Numbered from the stretch's first letter, positions 1-11,100 are shown. The stretch: DNA of 64,000 nucleotides from Kingdonia uniflora (GCA_014058105.1 JACGCM010001497.1:1488001-1552000), one strand, 5' to 3'. Numbers and translations are program-made. Notes: generated from the letters alone by a model not told the origin.

Positions 1-1990
1 GATATTCGAGGCACTCGATGATGTAAATTTTTCTTGGCTTATAGTGAAGTTCATACAACTTGGGGCTGACCCTCTATCTTTGGAATAGGATAGGAGCTCT
101 GTACTCATCTGACCAAACAAAGTCAATAGACTAGGTAAACTTAATATTTCCTAACCAGATAATAAAGTTTAATGAGTACCCATATATTGCTTGCAGAAGA
201 GACAAATTTGGGGTGGGAACCTAAACACATACCCAAAGATTCTTAATGTGCTGCTTATCCCAAAGATTATTATCTCTGTAAGTGAAACTAAGATTGTACA
301 TGAACTCATGGGATTGATGATTGGTTGACTCATTTTTTTGTGATTGTAATTTGAAGGTCATAATTACACATTTGAGAAAGACCATGAATTGAATCCAAGC
401 TTGAATGATGGTGGCACCTACCAAAACAAATTTCTACTGAAGATTTCGGGTAAGATTTTGTTCTACTGTATTTATGATTATTCATTTACCAAATAGGTTT
501 CAAGATTTTAGTTACATAGGGTTTCTTTGAATTATACATTTGTCAAGAGTTTTGTCCATTTCTCTGTATATGTACAAAAATCATTGGTATTTTATTGATG
601 ACAATTATATGTATGGAAAGATTTTACCATAGAAATTAAGATGTAACTATCTTTCAACTTGGAGAAATGTATATCTTTACGTCATTTCAAGAATCTTATG
701 AGATAGAATAATAAGAACATTTCATCCATCAAGTGCTTGAAGTTGTCTTATTTTATCATATATTCATCCTTTGGTCTAGAATAATAAGAAGATTTTATCC
801 ATCAAGTGCCTTAATGTATATTACACTTCTTCAGCCTCATGCCTATATAACCTCCCTAAATAATTTTCATTATAAACTGGTGGTGTTCTTAATATTAGAG
901 TTCATACTTATTGCAACTCATCAAACATTATTCCCATTTTTCCAGATGGTGTTTCTTAATATATATTTCCTAATATATAATACTATTATTCGAAGTTTGT
1001 GTTTAACAAAGATAATATGAAGGAAAACTGACTGCTTACTCCTTTTTACCAAATGTCAAATGGCTGTTGAGAAGAAAAGATAATATGAAGGAAACATTTA
1101 GGGTTCAGAGTTGTAATCTGAGCTGCAGGTGTCTGCCTTAGCCCAGCTTGAGCAATAATAGGGTTGAGTTTGTGTTTTAATCTTGAGGTGTTTGAATAAT
1201 GTCATTAGAGATGTTTTTTTTGTCGTCAAGGGAATATAGATAACACTCACATTGTTCAAAATAACGGTTTAATGCGACAAACTAGAATATAGGGAACACT
1301 CACATTGTTCAAAATAACAGTTTAAAGCAACATACTGAGCGATGTGACAAGCAAATAATTAGTCGAGTTCATCATCTGAATCGTGGTGTTTAGGACGTCG
1401 AATTATTATTGGTCAGACCTATAATATGAATTTATCTTGCTGAATACTAAATAAAAAGATTTTTGGGGGAGAAAACGTTGTTACAACCCAAAGGGCAAAG
1501 TAAAAAAGAAATATTCATCCCCCAAAACAAAGCGATTTCGTGACAGTAACTCCAAAATCCTCTGCTTAAGATTCTCTAAAGAAACGAGTAAACATTTCAT
1601 GACCTGTAAAAAGTTAGAATCAGTGTCCTTTTTCAGGAGCAATGACGTGTTGAGTTCAACTGCAGAAATTAGTGAACAATTTCTGTACACCATTTGCAGA
1701 TTTTGGAATGGCGTCTACATTTGAAGTTTACATTTGGTGATGAACTTGGCTCAGTGCATCTGTTTGGATTTACGGAAAGGTAAGTTTACTGTTTTTATGT
1801 TTCTTATTAATATACTTGAGTGTGATCTGTTTTCTTACAAGAAAATTAAGACTATTTATAGACTCTCTTATGGAGGTGAACTAATCTACCCAGTAGTAAT
1901 ATTTCACTATAATTTCCTACCTCTTACACGGCTTACACTCTTATTATCGACATGAGTAGACAAAGATTTTTTAGATGTCTTATATGGTTA
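1..1990. other. AT-rich region without a recognisable gene
   Basis: I see only short open frames with no family signature and no conserved motif. Two small tandem duplications lie in it. One is near 702-813, where a segment with AATAAGAA and CATCAAGTGC is repeated at about 72-bp spacing. The other is at 1232-1337. Nothing else can be supported. Confidence 0.6.
1232..1337. repeat. Two-copy 53-bp tandem duplication
   Basis: A unit beginning GAATATAG and containing AACACTCACATTGTTCAAAA is present twice head to tail (1232-1284 and 1285-1337). The copies differ by a few substitutions, so this is a recent local duplication. No function is evident. Confidence 0.8.
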
Positions 1991-2019
1991 CACGACTATG
2001 TTGTTAGCATTTTGGATTA

Positions 2020-2300
2020 ATTGCTTAGTATAAAACATGTACACTCATATGGGTTACATCGACAATGCGTGCACTCGGCCTTTTGTTTCACCATCGGCAA
2101 TACCATGGCCATCTCCATACTGGTACACGTATTGGGCCATTCAACATCGTGGGCAGTAGTAGTTACAAAGGTCCACAGGAATGAAGATCAAGCAGCATGC
2201 TCTTTGTTCAATTTCTTCCAAGTTTTCTCAATTAAATACTGGATGTGTTTACGGGCAATTTTCCTGGATGTTTTGTCAAAACCAACCTCGCACCACCACC
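2020..2300 (-). pseudogene. Terpene synthase last-exon remnant
   Basis: Reading the - strand gives ARKHIQYLIEKTWKKLNKE, then after a disabled stretch MAQYVYQYGDGHGIAD followed by GETKGRV. This order matches the end of plant class-I terpene synthases: the helix after the conserved ARxHI, the lysine-rich WKKxN segment, and the near C-terminal YQYGDGHG motif. In the family this domain ionises prenyl diphosphates. The catalytic DDxxD and NSE/DTE motifs lie in upstream exons that I do not find. A stop and at least one frame change separate the two conserved blocks, so it is a pseudogene. The sequence upstream of ARKHI, which should hold the QCYMHE segment, is unrecognisable except for a possible HEVG-like trace. 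Family assignment is good; the subfamily is not determined. Confidence 0.72.
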
Positions 2301-2450
2301 TAAATATCAAATAACCATGATAGTATAATAGCCTACAATTTATGACTATTGCCAATGCCATTGATGCTACCAAGGTGAATCTTCTGACCATATTTGCAGT
2401 TAGTTTAGCTTGTCTGATCCTTATATACAAAAATAAGCAAATTATCAAAC

Positions 2451-5400
2451 TGGTTTAGCTTGTCTAGACTATATATGTGTGTAATTTACTTTATCTTTCA
2501 AGCTTATTTTCTAGAAAGCAACGGGTTTTTAATTTTATTTACTTCTTTTTTTGTATAGGAAATATGACTAAAGTCGTCCTTTGTTGCATTAAGGCATATG
2601 TAGCCATAACTCCTAGGTTATCATCTGATTTTATTATTATTTATGAATGAGCTTTTATTAATATTTTTAATGAAAATTGTCTCATCTTTCGTAATAGACT
2701 TAAACACCTTTTTTTGCATCAGCAATGAGACACTAACTTCATAGAAGTTAAGTACCAAAAGGATCTTGGAGATTACCTTAGCATTATTCGTTTGGGATAT
2801 GGTGATGCCTCAAATCCCCTCTTCAAGAACAGCGATTTATTATACTTTTATTTTACAAAATTGCTCTCAATTCTTAGTATCAAAAATTAAAAAGTTCGAA
2901 CAAAAGGAAGCTAAATAGTAAAAGCTTCATTGGGTTGTATGTAGGGTCGCAGTTGCTTCATTGTCAAAAGAGGTTGCGGCAAGACTACATCGAAGATGGA
3001 ATAAAGCAATTTGAGGACTTCTGTTCCAGTCTGGATGAGTAGTAGAGAGGCTTGAAGATGATTTGTGCATGGTTACATACGTTGTTCAGGTGAAAACCAT
3101 ATTATACTATTTAGATTTAGTGTAGTATGTGAGAATTGGAATGCAAATCCAATCTAACTAAATATTTTGGTGTTTGTTGACCCAGTTGGATCCTGCACGA
3201 TGGCTACCAAAGCTCTTGGTAAACTGACTTAACATTATGGTTGCACCATATGGTGATCAAAATAAACAGTAATAAGTAATATTTTCACAGTGATCCATCC
3301 TCAAATGTACATTTAGTTTGTTCCAGAAAGAGCAATTTCTCTATTTTAACTCATATAAGTGATTAGAGAAAATTGGATCCCCAGGAGGATTGTGACCGTT
3401 GCACTTTTGTAGTGGTATTTGCCTACAAGAAAAGTTGGCGTACAAGACTTTTAATCAAGAGGAGAGAGCCGAAGTTGGGTGGATGATAAATGTCCATCCC
3501 TTCTAAAGAAAGTTCTTTGTAACAAACACTAATTGAAACCATAAATAATGAACCATTTTGTTGACCGCATTCTATTTTAACAATTTCAAAGTAAAATGTC
3601 AATTACATGTACATATTGCTGTTATATAAGTGAAAAGGAGAATTCCATGCTACATTTGGTTTTCTTGTAATCGATTGTTGGATTATGCTCTTAATTAATT
3701 TAGTATTTGCTGTTGTTGGTAATTGATATGCCCTATTATCTCAGTTTTACCATGATTTGGAGATTTCTCTTTTGATTTCCCTTGATTCAACTGTGTTGAT
3801 CATGTTTCTAAATGGCTTATTTGTATTCTCTATGGAAAATTTTTCGAGGTATGCTGGGTTTCTTTGATATAACTAATCTCTATTTGTGGATTCATAAAAT
3901 AAGGTGTTTAAGGATAACAAATTTTTAACCAATGCGAGTTCGTCGGTTTAGTATCAATGTATCTTTTACAAAATGATCATACACTTATATTTTAGAGGAT
4001 GTGAGATACATTGGTATTTTGGGGGCTAAGTAGTACTTACAATTTCATCCCCAATTTCTCTATTTTAACATGATGGTTGCACCATATGGCTATACTTATA
4101 TATGATTATGAAATAATTAAGGTTGAACTCTCGTGATGGCTCATGTAGTTGTTTCCAGTTTTAGCATGGTTTCATGACAACTTTCTTTACTTGGGTCTTA
4201 TAACCACTTATAGTGTTAACGATAAAGACTTGCATTCGCAAGTGAAGTTTAGACTAGCATCCGCATTTGAAAACATTCGAAAACTTTTGGAGTTGGTTCG
4301 ACAAGTAATACCTCGAGTAGAGTTATGAATAACATTTAAAGTTGGTTCAAGAAGTAATATGTCAATGGGGTATATTTAGTTAAATTTTGTTCTTACGGTA
4401 CTTTGGTATTTTTGGTAGCTTTACATGTTTTATTTCCTTGATACATTGAACTTGCTAGGCGTTATGTTCATTTCTATTTTGTCAGAGGATCCAAATCAAA
4501 ATGGTTTTCCTCTTATATTACCCAAAGTTCATTTGATTTGATAGAATCAACTGGCTTTAGATAGTAAGAGCCTAAAACCTATTTATTGCTTAAACATTAC
4601 CTAGCCATAAATGATTCAAGATATTAAGTTTGCTACCATCTCCTTCTATAAATTGTAATATAAGAGTATCATTAGGAGAATGACTTTTTTGATTGCAATC
4701 CACATTGAATATTGTCCACTGAGATTTTCCCCTTTTGATAAGCAATAATTTATTTATGTACTCTTTAAGCCCCCCTAAGCCAAGCCCCTCTACTCTAGAT
4801 TAAAACTGAGGGTCTTTACTTGGAACCCCAGGTATGATTTGAGGCATAATTGGTTTCCTTTACAAGTAGAAATGTTAAAAATGTTTGTTAAATAATTTTT
4901 TTGATTGGTTTAAGATGTGCATTGTTTCTCATTATAGGTATATTACGACATGAAGGGACATTATGATAGTGACCTTCATCAGTGTGCATAACAATTATAG
5001 GGAGGCAACATTGTTTCAAATGACCTTGATCACTGAAGAAAACTGAGAAAATCTCAAGCCACTAATGGAGAAGAAGCTCTTAGGACTCAAGAATGATTAA
5101 AGCGTCTATAAAATATATACAAAAGGGTAAGTTATTTAAAGAAAGATAAGTTATTCTTTCTATTTATTTTTCTCACTATGCTCTCAAATACACAAATATC
5201 TTTTAGTTTCTTAAGTATTGAATTTTAGGGTAATGAAATTTCATAAGAATCTTGATGTTATGGAGCAATATCAATACCTCGTTTTCAACTAAAATCTCAT
5301 CAATAATGTGATGTCTATTTTTATCATCCCCATCTTTCCCATACTCATTTTTTTACATATGCCGTCATATTGCATGATTTTCTTGCTTTAGTTACAACAT

Positions 5401-6010
5401 GGGGTAATACTATCATCAAATTATATATTTATTTTTATGTAAGAGATATTTATTTACTTTTTAGGGCAGCAATGGTGCTCAAGATGATGTTGAGCAAAGG
5501 TTTTCGCAAGTTCAACCAAAATTGTGGTATGAATGAGAGGAGCCATATTTTAAGTTTGAGAGGAGTTGTGCTAAAGAGTTTATGTTATGAATTAGTGTAT
5601 ATACGATAGAAAAAATATTATTAAAGATCCTATATCACGAACGGGATAGTGTTGCACTATTTGTGGACAATGATATTTTTAATTTAAACTGTAACATGGT
5701 TTGGAGGAGAAGTTATTGGTGGAAAAATACCGATTTGTACATACATATTAATTAAGGGTATTCAGGATTCATGGGAAAACAAGCATGAAAAGTGTATTCA
5801 AAGTCACAAGGAGACATATCTATTTGGTCAATCAACATTGTGCAGACATTTTTTTAGTAAAAGGAAACACCATAAATGTGATCGACATTTCTTAAAAAGA
5901 GTAATTGAGGAAGACACAATATTTAGCAAATTACGGGTTTAATATTTTTAAGTGTTACTATAGGTATATATATATGCATTTGGTATGCAAGTGCTATGAA
6001 ACAACGAGAG
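2451..6010. other. Long stretch with no identified gene
   Basis: There is no transposon domain here. Around 2960-3240 (+) short exon-like pieces read VAVASLSKEVAARLHRRW, LEDDLCMVTYVVQ and DPARWLPKLLVN, with a splice-like interruption. They resemble coding sequence but I could not place the family. A dispersed short sequence (ATGATGGTTGCACCATATGG type) occurs near 3235-3250 and 4070-4090. Nothing else is supportable. Confidence 0.5.
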
Positions 6011-6013
6011 CAG

Positions 6014-6039
6014 CCATGGTGGGCCATGGGCACAACTAG
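6014..6039 (+). other. Helitron-like 3' terminus
   Basis: CCATGG and CCATGG (6014-6019 and 6024-6029) form a 6-bp hairpin with a TGGG loop. After a 6-base spacer comes CTAG (6036-6039) and then T. A short hairpin followed by CTRR before a host T is the defining 3' end of Helitron rolling-circle transposons. The stem is short and CCATGG is itself palindromic, so chance occurrence is possible. The body of this element would lie to the left; its 5' end was not found. Confidence 0.4.
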
Positions 6040-6286
6040 TCTATTATACATTAGGGAATGATGTTTTTCGTATAGACATATTCGTCATTGTCTCAAGGAT
6101 AAAGAGGGGCTGGCATTTGTGGGAAGGACGGAGATGGACGGCCTAGATTATTTTTACTCTCAATACCTAGAGGTAGTTTCGACAAAATACGTAGTTAAGT
6201 TACTTCTTCTCTTTTATCTCTCCTAACTAAGCCCGACTATTCATCTCATTCAATTCATCTCTCCCAAAGCCGACTCTTTCTTCTAC

Positions 6287-6304
6287 TCTCTCTCTCTCTC
6301 TCTC
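6287..6304. repeat. (CT)n microsatellite in UBC-like 5' leader
   Basis: An uninterrupted CT run lies just upstream of the ATG of the first E2 fragment. A matching CT run precedes the second E2 copy near 7943-7958, so the microsatellite was part of the duplicated leader. Confidence 0.85.
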
Positions 6305-6319
6305 AACCCTGACTCAGCC

Positions 6320-6557
6320 ATGACCACTTCTTTCGTTCGTGCTCGCAAGGTTCATCTCTCTCTCTCTAATTGTTCCCTAATTATTACAATTTCATCCCCA
6401 ATCATCTCATCTCTCTCTATCTCATTGTGCCCTAATTTTTACAATTTCATCCCCAATTTTGCTTCTAATTCCCCAAATTGGTGTTCCCCTTTCAGGCCTT
6501 GAGTAAGATTACTGCAAATCATCTTCAAAAAGAGCTATCGGAATGGCAAATGAACCC
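6320..6557 (+). pseudogene. UBC15/16-like E2 fragment, copy 1 (exons 1-2 start)
   Basis: The first exon reads MTTSFVRARK and ends at AAG|GT. After an intron with a CTCT-rich start and a TTTCAG acceptor, the next exon reads ALSKITANHLQKELSEWQMN. This matches the N-terminus of the plant UBC15/16/17/18 class of ubiquitin-conjugating enzymes, including the exon junction after the first ten residues. The family transfers ubiquitin from E1 to substrates through a catalytic cysteine. Here the frame stops matching after the NP at 6557 and the sequence passes into ENTH-gene sequence, so the UBC fold and the active-site Cys are absent. A second, longer copy follows at 7962. Confidence 0.78.
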
Positions 6558-6598
6558 TTTTATGCCTTTTTTGATTTAGGTTTTTGCATGAAGCTAAA

Positions 6599-7850
6599 AT
6601 GAAAACAATGTTTCTAAGTAAGATGAAAAAGAAAGCATCTGGTTTCATTCCAGAGAAGTTTAAAACTACTAGACTAGTCTTCACTGATGTTACTCTAGCT
6701 GAATTGTAAGTTACTATTGTTTACATTTCTTTTTATTAAAAGTTCTGAAATGTTGATTAGATATTTGGGTTTTACATGAATTTTGATTTCGAAAACCGTA
6801 GTTCTTTTTTGTATTTTTCAAGGTTTTTATTAAAAGGTTTGAAATGTTGATTAGATATCTTGGTTTACATGAATTTTGATTTTGGAAACCGTGGTTCTTT
6901 TTCTTTATTTTTCAAGGTTGGTGAAGGAAGCAACCAGCAATAAACCAAATGCTCCTGATGCTAAAATAATGACAAGAATTGCAAAGGCATCATTTGACAT
7001 AGATGATTATTGGAGAGTCGTTGATGTTCTTCACCAGAGGTAAAGTAATTATGTAAACTTATAAAATGTATTTTTATTTATATATAATCATGGATTTATT
7101 TTGCTAAAGGTATTTGAGAGATATAGTGATAAATTAATATTTAAGCACCACAATGAGATATTGATGTAAATATACACTACATCAATAGTGACTATTGTGG
7201 GTTCATTTTGCTAAACCATATTTGGATTGTAAATTTATAACGACCCCAATAGTAGCCTGAATGCACTGTGTGCACAGGGTTGTTACGTAAATATTGTATA
7301 CCTGCCATTTTTTTCAAACAAATATGATTAACGATACGATTTATCATTTTGCCTTCAGAAAAAAATGCAGATTCTATACCATTGATTAGAAGTAATGGAG
7401 GCAATCTTACTAGGCATTAGTACTGCTAGAGTTCTTGCTATCTCATGGCCCTGATAATTTTGCTGAAGAATTCCAGTGCGTTACAGATGTAATTGAAGAT
7501 CTCGGAATATTTAGACATATCGACGAAAAAGGGTAATATAAGTTTATTTCTAGTTTTTTTTAGCATAGCAGTGGCCTGAATGCACTGTGCACAGGGTTGT
7601 TATGCAAATATTGCATACCTGTCATTTGTTTTAAACAAATATTATTAAGGATACGATTTATCATTTTTCCTTGGGAAAAAAAATGCAAATTCTATACCAT
7701 TGATTAGAAACAATGGAGGCAATCTTACAAGGAATTAGTACTGCGAGAGTTCTTGCTAACTCATGGCCCTGAAGATTTTGCTGAAGAATTCCAGTGTGAT
7801 ACAGATGTAATTGAAGATCTTGGAACATTCAGACATATCGACGAAAAAGG
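6599..7850 (+). pseudogene. ENTH-domain (epsin-like) gene fragment
   Basis: Three exon-like blocks are readable. Exon 1 (about 6599-6706) gives KKKASGFIPEKFKTTRLVF and TDVTLAEL. Exon 2 (6918-7039) gives LVKEATSNKPNAPD, then MTRIAKASFDIDDYWRVVDV. Exon 3 gives WRQSYKELVL, LLTHGPEDFAEEFQ and DVIEDLGTFRHIDEKG. This is the phosphoinositide-binding ENTH fold of the plant ENTH/VHS-like family (compare TDVTPAELL, EEAT and YKALVLLEHLLTHGP). These proteins act in clathrin-coated vesicle formation. Exon 3 is present twice: 7396-7532, with an in-frame TAG after WRQSY, and 7714-7850, open. No exons beyond the domain start are found, and no start codon context or C-terminal clathrin-binding region is present. 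Confidence 0.8.
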
Positions 7851-7880
7851 GTAATATAAGTTTATTTCAAGTTTTTTTAA
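7250..7880. repeat. About 317-bp tandem duplication carrying ENTH exon 3
   Basis: The segments at about 7250-7560 and 7568-7880 align along their whole length. Shared blocks include CCTGAATGCACTGTG, TATACCATTGATTAGAA and the complete third ENTH exon with the donor GTAATATAAG. Scattered substitutions and small indels separate them. The upstream copy has the stop codon and the downstream copy keeps an open exon. Confidence 0.85.
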
Positions 7881-7961
7881 CGTAGCAAAGAAATTAATTA
7901 GTCTGAAAAGTACACGTGTTTACAGGCCGACTCTTTCTTCTGCTCTCTCTCTCTCTCTATC

Positions 7962-8441
7962 ATGACCACTTCTTCCGCCCATGCTTACAAGGCCCATCTC
8001 TCTCCCTCTCTCTAATTGTGCCCTAATTTTTACAATTTCATCCCCAATTTTGCTTCTAATTCCCCAAATTGGTGTTCCCTTTTCAGGCTTTGAGTAAGAT
8101 TGCTACGAATCGTCTTCAAAAAGAGTTATTAGAATGACAAATGAACCCCCCATTTGGGTTCAAACACAAAGTTATCGATAATCTCCAAATGTATTTGGGG
8201 TAATCTATTTGATTCGATTTCCCTATACCAGCTTCAAGTTGATTTTCCCGAACCTTACCACATGGAAGTACCTCAGGTAGGTGGGTTAAAGTTTCAATTT
8301 TTAATACTGTGATAATTTATTTTATTTTTTAAATTTGATGTTTGGGTTTTTATGAAATAATTTTTTGTTGGTTTGGCAGGTTATTTTTATTCATCCAGCT
8401 CCTTCGCATCCTCACATTTATGGCAATGGCATATATGTTTA
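7962..8441 (+). pseudogene. UBC15/16-like E2 fragment, copy 2 (longer)
   Basis: This copy repeats the leader and first two exons of copy 1 (MTTSSAHAYK, then ALSKIATNRLQKELLE and an in-frame TGA). It continues with FKHKVIDNLQ, then YQLQVDFPEPYHMEVPQ, an intron (GTAGGT...TTGGCAG), and VIFIHPAPSHPHIYGNG. These are the successive blocks of the UBC core, up to the HxxxxGHICL region that holds the catalytic cysteine. The stretch between DNLQ and YQLQ (normally RWVIEV...GTLY) is lost or scrambled. A one-base deletion at the GHICL motif shifts the frame before the Cys codon. A weak trace of the next exon may follow near 8560-8600. It cannot encode a working E2. Confidence 0.8.
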
Positions 8442-8609
8442 GGTAAATTTTGGTTAATGAGTTTTGTTATTTTTTTGTTTTGAGTTAATTTGAGTAGTTA
8501 TTTATAGCCAAATTTTAGATTAGGAGTTTTATCTTAAGACAAAGAGGAAAAGAAAGCAGCAGCCTCCTATAGTTTGGTATATGGCCTCAGCGATAGTGAC
8601 TCCGGGTAT

Positions 8610-9000
8610 TTTTATGTTCATCATTTATTATGTTGTGATCGTTGTTTCTCCATATAGATTGTTAATCTTAGTTTAAATATCAAACTGATGATTTAAGTTG
8701 GAGGTTGAGTGTTGCTGGGATAGTTTAAATAAGGAATAATGATATTTAATGATTTTTCTTGATCTTGAAAATCAAAGTTCTTTATGGTGATTGCGTAATT
8801 TTGATTTTGTTTGGCTAATATTTTATCCCCAAATTATTGATTTTTCATTTAGAATTTTTAATTTCATCACTTTTTGAGGATTCAGATTTGTAAGGGGCAC
8901 AATTGTCTCCATTTCACTAGATTTTGTCATTATTTCTTATTTTGGCCCTTACTTAGGCCTATAATTTATAGCCATAATGATGGTTTTATTTTGCTCATAA
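8610..9000. other. Spacer between E2 and invertase fragments
   Basis: AT-rich, no motif recognised. It could be intron or promoter sequence carried along with either neighbour. Confidence 0.4.
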
Positions 9001-9006
9001 AATATC

Positions 9007-9190
9007 ATGGCATTTTCAGGTTTTTGGATCATTGGACTATTTTACACTTTGTTTGGGACCTTTGAGTATGGAAATCAAGTTGAAGCCTCTCATCAGCTTT
9101 ACTGTGATCTTCAATCCCTTCAGTCCAACTCAACAAATCAGATTTATAGAACTTCTTATCACTTCCAACCCTCTAAAAACTGGATCAATG
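9007..9190 (+). pseudogene. Cell-wall invertase (GH32) exon 1
   Basis: The frame from ATG 9007 gives a hydrophobic signal-peptide-like start (MAFSGFWIIGLFYTLFG). It then reads VEASHQLYCDLQSLQS, YRTSYHFQPSKNWING and a GT donor. This is the N-terminus and first exon of plant acid beta-fructofuranosidases of the apoplastic type, ending inside the WxNDPNG motif as expected. The Asp of that motif is the GH32 nucleophile. Plant invertases continue with a 9-nt mini-exon. Here a TTGCAG acceptor at 9281-9286 is followed by TGGAATG and GCTAATG, which looks like a damaged mini-exon (7 nt, broken GT donor). Exon 3 lies about 6 kb downstream, because a copia element has inserted in the intron. Confidence 0.85.
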
Positions 9191-9540
9191 GTAACTATCT
9201 CGCTCTCTCTCACAAACACATACACATATTTTCATCTCTACTCCGCGCTAATATATTTGTTTTTGTCATTTGACATGGACTTGCAGTGGAATGGCTAATG
9301 CGTGTTGTTGGATTCACAAATTCTAATGGTCAGTAGTTTCATACATTTGAATCCAAGATGTTTATCTTCTTCAACGCTTTCCCAGTTTTCTTTCTTAATG
9401 ATTTTAGCTTTTATTAAAACTCATATAAGGAACCAAATATTATTTGAAAAGCTATACTAATGATAAACCTTATATATATATTTTCGACCATTTCGTTACA
9501 TTGTGCTAGCCACTATTAATACTAAGTATGAAGGAGAAAT

Positions 9541-9545
9541 GCATG
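9541..9545 (+). repeat. Target-site duplication of copia element 1 (left)
   Basis: GCATG immediately precedes the TGTTGGGT start of the 5' LTR. The same five bases follow the 3' LTR at 14749-14753. Confidence 0.92.
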
Positions 9546-10208
9546 TGTTGGGTATGAACTCAAATAGAAGGATTGTCGAAGTTGAGAAATTGTCGAAGTC
9601 GTTTGAACGAGCTTAATAGTCGTTCGAACGAACTCTTGTACTCCCTAGAATTTTGGCCCAAGAGTCAATCTCGTTCAAACGAGAACGATCTTGGATGTCG
9701 CTCGAACGAACTCTTGTACTCACTAGAATTTTGGCCTAAGAGTCAATCTTGTTCGAACGAGCTTGGAGTCATTTGAACGAGATGTTATGTTTCTAGGGTT
9801 GGAGACCAACTATCGCAAAGTCATTTGAATGAGCTTCGCGTAGGTTTGCCTTAGATGCTAGAGTTATGCCTCGAGATCCGTACTACTTGTATTTTTGGTC
9901 CTCTAGTATATAAAGAGGACTTAGGCTATTTTGTTAGCCATCTTTGGTGAGTTTTACCTTATAGAGGCTAGGGTTTGAAGAGATTCCATTAATGCTTGAG
10001 AAGCTTGAGAGATCATTGTAACCTATTTGATATCATAGTAAATTGTTTGTGGGGAGTGGTTTTTCATCCGCAAGGGTTTTCTATTTCCCTCCTCTGGGAA
10101 ACCTTTCTTGTGTTCTTTACTGTTCTTTGTTGATTTACTTCTTGTGTTGACAATTTTTGCGTATCGTTTTTGTAAAGGAAGAGAGAGTAGCTACCTCTAT
10201 TCTCAACA
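9546..10208 (+). repeat. 5' LTR of copia element 1
   Basis: Begins TGTTGGGTATGAAC and ends CTCAACA, 663 bp. It contains about seven degenerate copies of a palindromic module of type TCGTTCGAACGA (9595-9835). A TATA box (AGTATATAAAGAGG) follows near 9905. Compared with the 3' LTR it has lost one module unit of about 20 bp near 9822. Confidence 0.93.
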
Positions 10209-10210
10209 AT

Positions 10211-10222
10211 TGGTGTCAGAAC
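10211..10222 (+). other. Primer-binding site of copia element 1
   Basis: TGGTGTCAGAAC starts two bases after the LTR end. It is a close variant of the initiator-Met tRNA complement (TGGTATCAGAGC) used by plant copia elements. Confidence 0.85.
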
Positions 10223-10251
10223 GAGTGTTAGGGCTTGTGTGGTGAAGAGCG

Positions 10252-11100
10252 ATGGCCGATCAGGAGGCGTTGAAGATCACGAAGTTTGATGGGTCAAATT
10301 TTGGAGTGTGGAAGATCCAGATAGAAGATTATCTTTATCAGAAGGATCTTGATTTACTGCTGGATGGAGTTGAGATAAAGGCAGTAGATTTTGATGCTGT
10401 TAAGTGGGCGCAATTGGATCGCAAGGTGCTTGGAACAGTTAGGTTAGCGTTATCATCTTAGATTCTACACATGATCTCCAAAGTTATGACTACGAAGGGT
10501 TTGATGGAGACGTTGTCCGCTATATACTCGGAACCGTCCGGGGAAAATAAGGTTCACCATTTACGGTACTTGTTTACTTTGAAGATTAAGGATAATGGTA
10601 GTGCACAAGATCATATCAGTTAGTTCAATACCATACATGCTCAACTGGAATCCATTAAAATTACTTTTACCGAGGAGGTGAGAGCGTGGGCTCTTTTGGG
10701 GTAGATGCCTAAGAGCTGGGAAGGGTTCATTACAGATGTGAGCAACTCATCGGGGAAGGAAGATATCAAATTTGGCACTATAGTCTCGTTGATTATGAGT
10801 GAAGAAAATAGACGTAAAATATCTGAACCCTCTTCGAGTTCAAATGGCAGTATGTTGAACGTCAAGGAAAAAGGGAGGTCTTATAGAAAAGGGCCAAAAT
10901 TTGGAAGGGGTCGATCACAGTTAAGAGGGAAGTTTAAGCCGCCTGGTGCGTGTTAGACTTGTGGAAAGAAGGGTCACTTCAGGCGAGATTGTAACTCTTC
11001 TTCTTCTTCTAAAAAGATTGATGATGAAGAAAAAGATACAATAAACCTTACTGAGGAGGTTAGTTCTGACGAGGCTCTATTACTTTCGTGTGACGATGTT
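10252..11100 (+). pseudogene. Copia element 1 gag
   Basis: The start MADQEALKITKFDGSNFGVW is the typical beginning of plant copia Gag (UBN2-type capsid domain). It assembles the virus-like particle. The frame stops after 69 codons, resumes through KSWEGFITDVSNSSGK, and reaches a CCHC zinc knuckle (TCGKKGHFRRDC, about 10949-10990). A TAG stands at the second position after its first Cys. At least three in-frame stops interrupt it, so no full Gag can be made. Confidence 0.85.

Noticed and set aside
2960..3240. START-domain lipid-binding protein exon
   Set aside because: LCMVTYVVQ and DPARWLPKLLVN recall START C-terminal helices, but the order and spacing are not convincing.
9573..9776. Open frame with repeated RSNELLYSLEFWPKSQS
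   Set aside because: It is a chance translation of the tandem TTCGAA modules of the 5' LTR. The same sequence is non-coding in the 3' LTR.
9595..9835. Heat-shock elements in the copia 1 LTR
   Set aside because: The modules have TTC and GAA directly joined, without the two-base gap of nGAAnnTTCn. Only a single GAAATTTC in the SIRE LTR fits.
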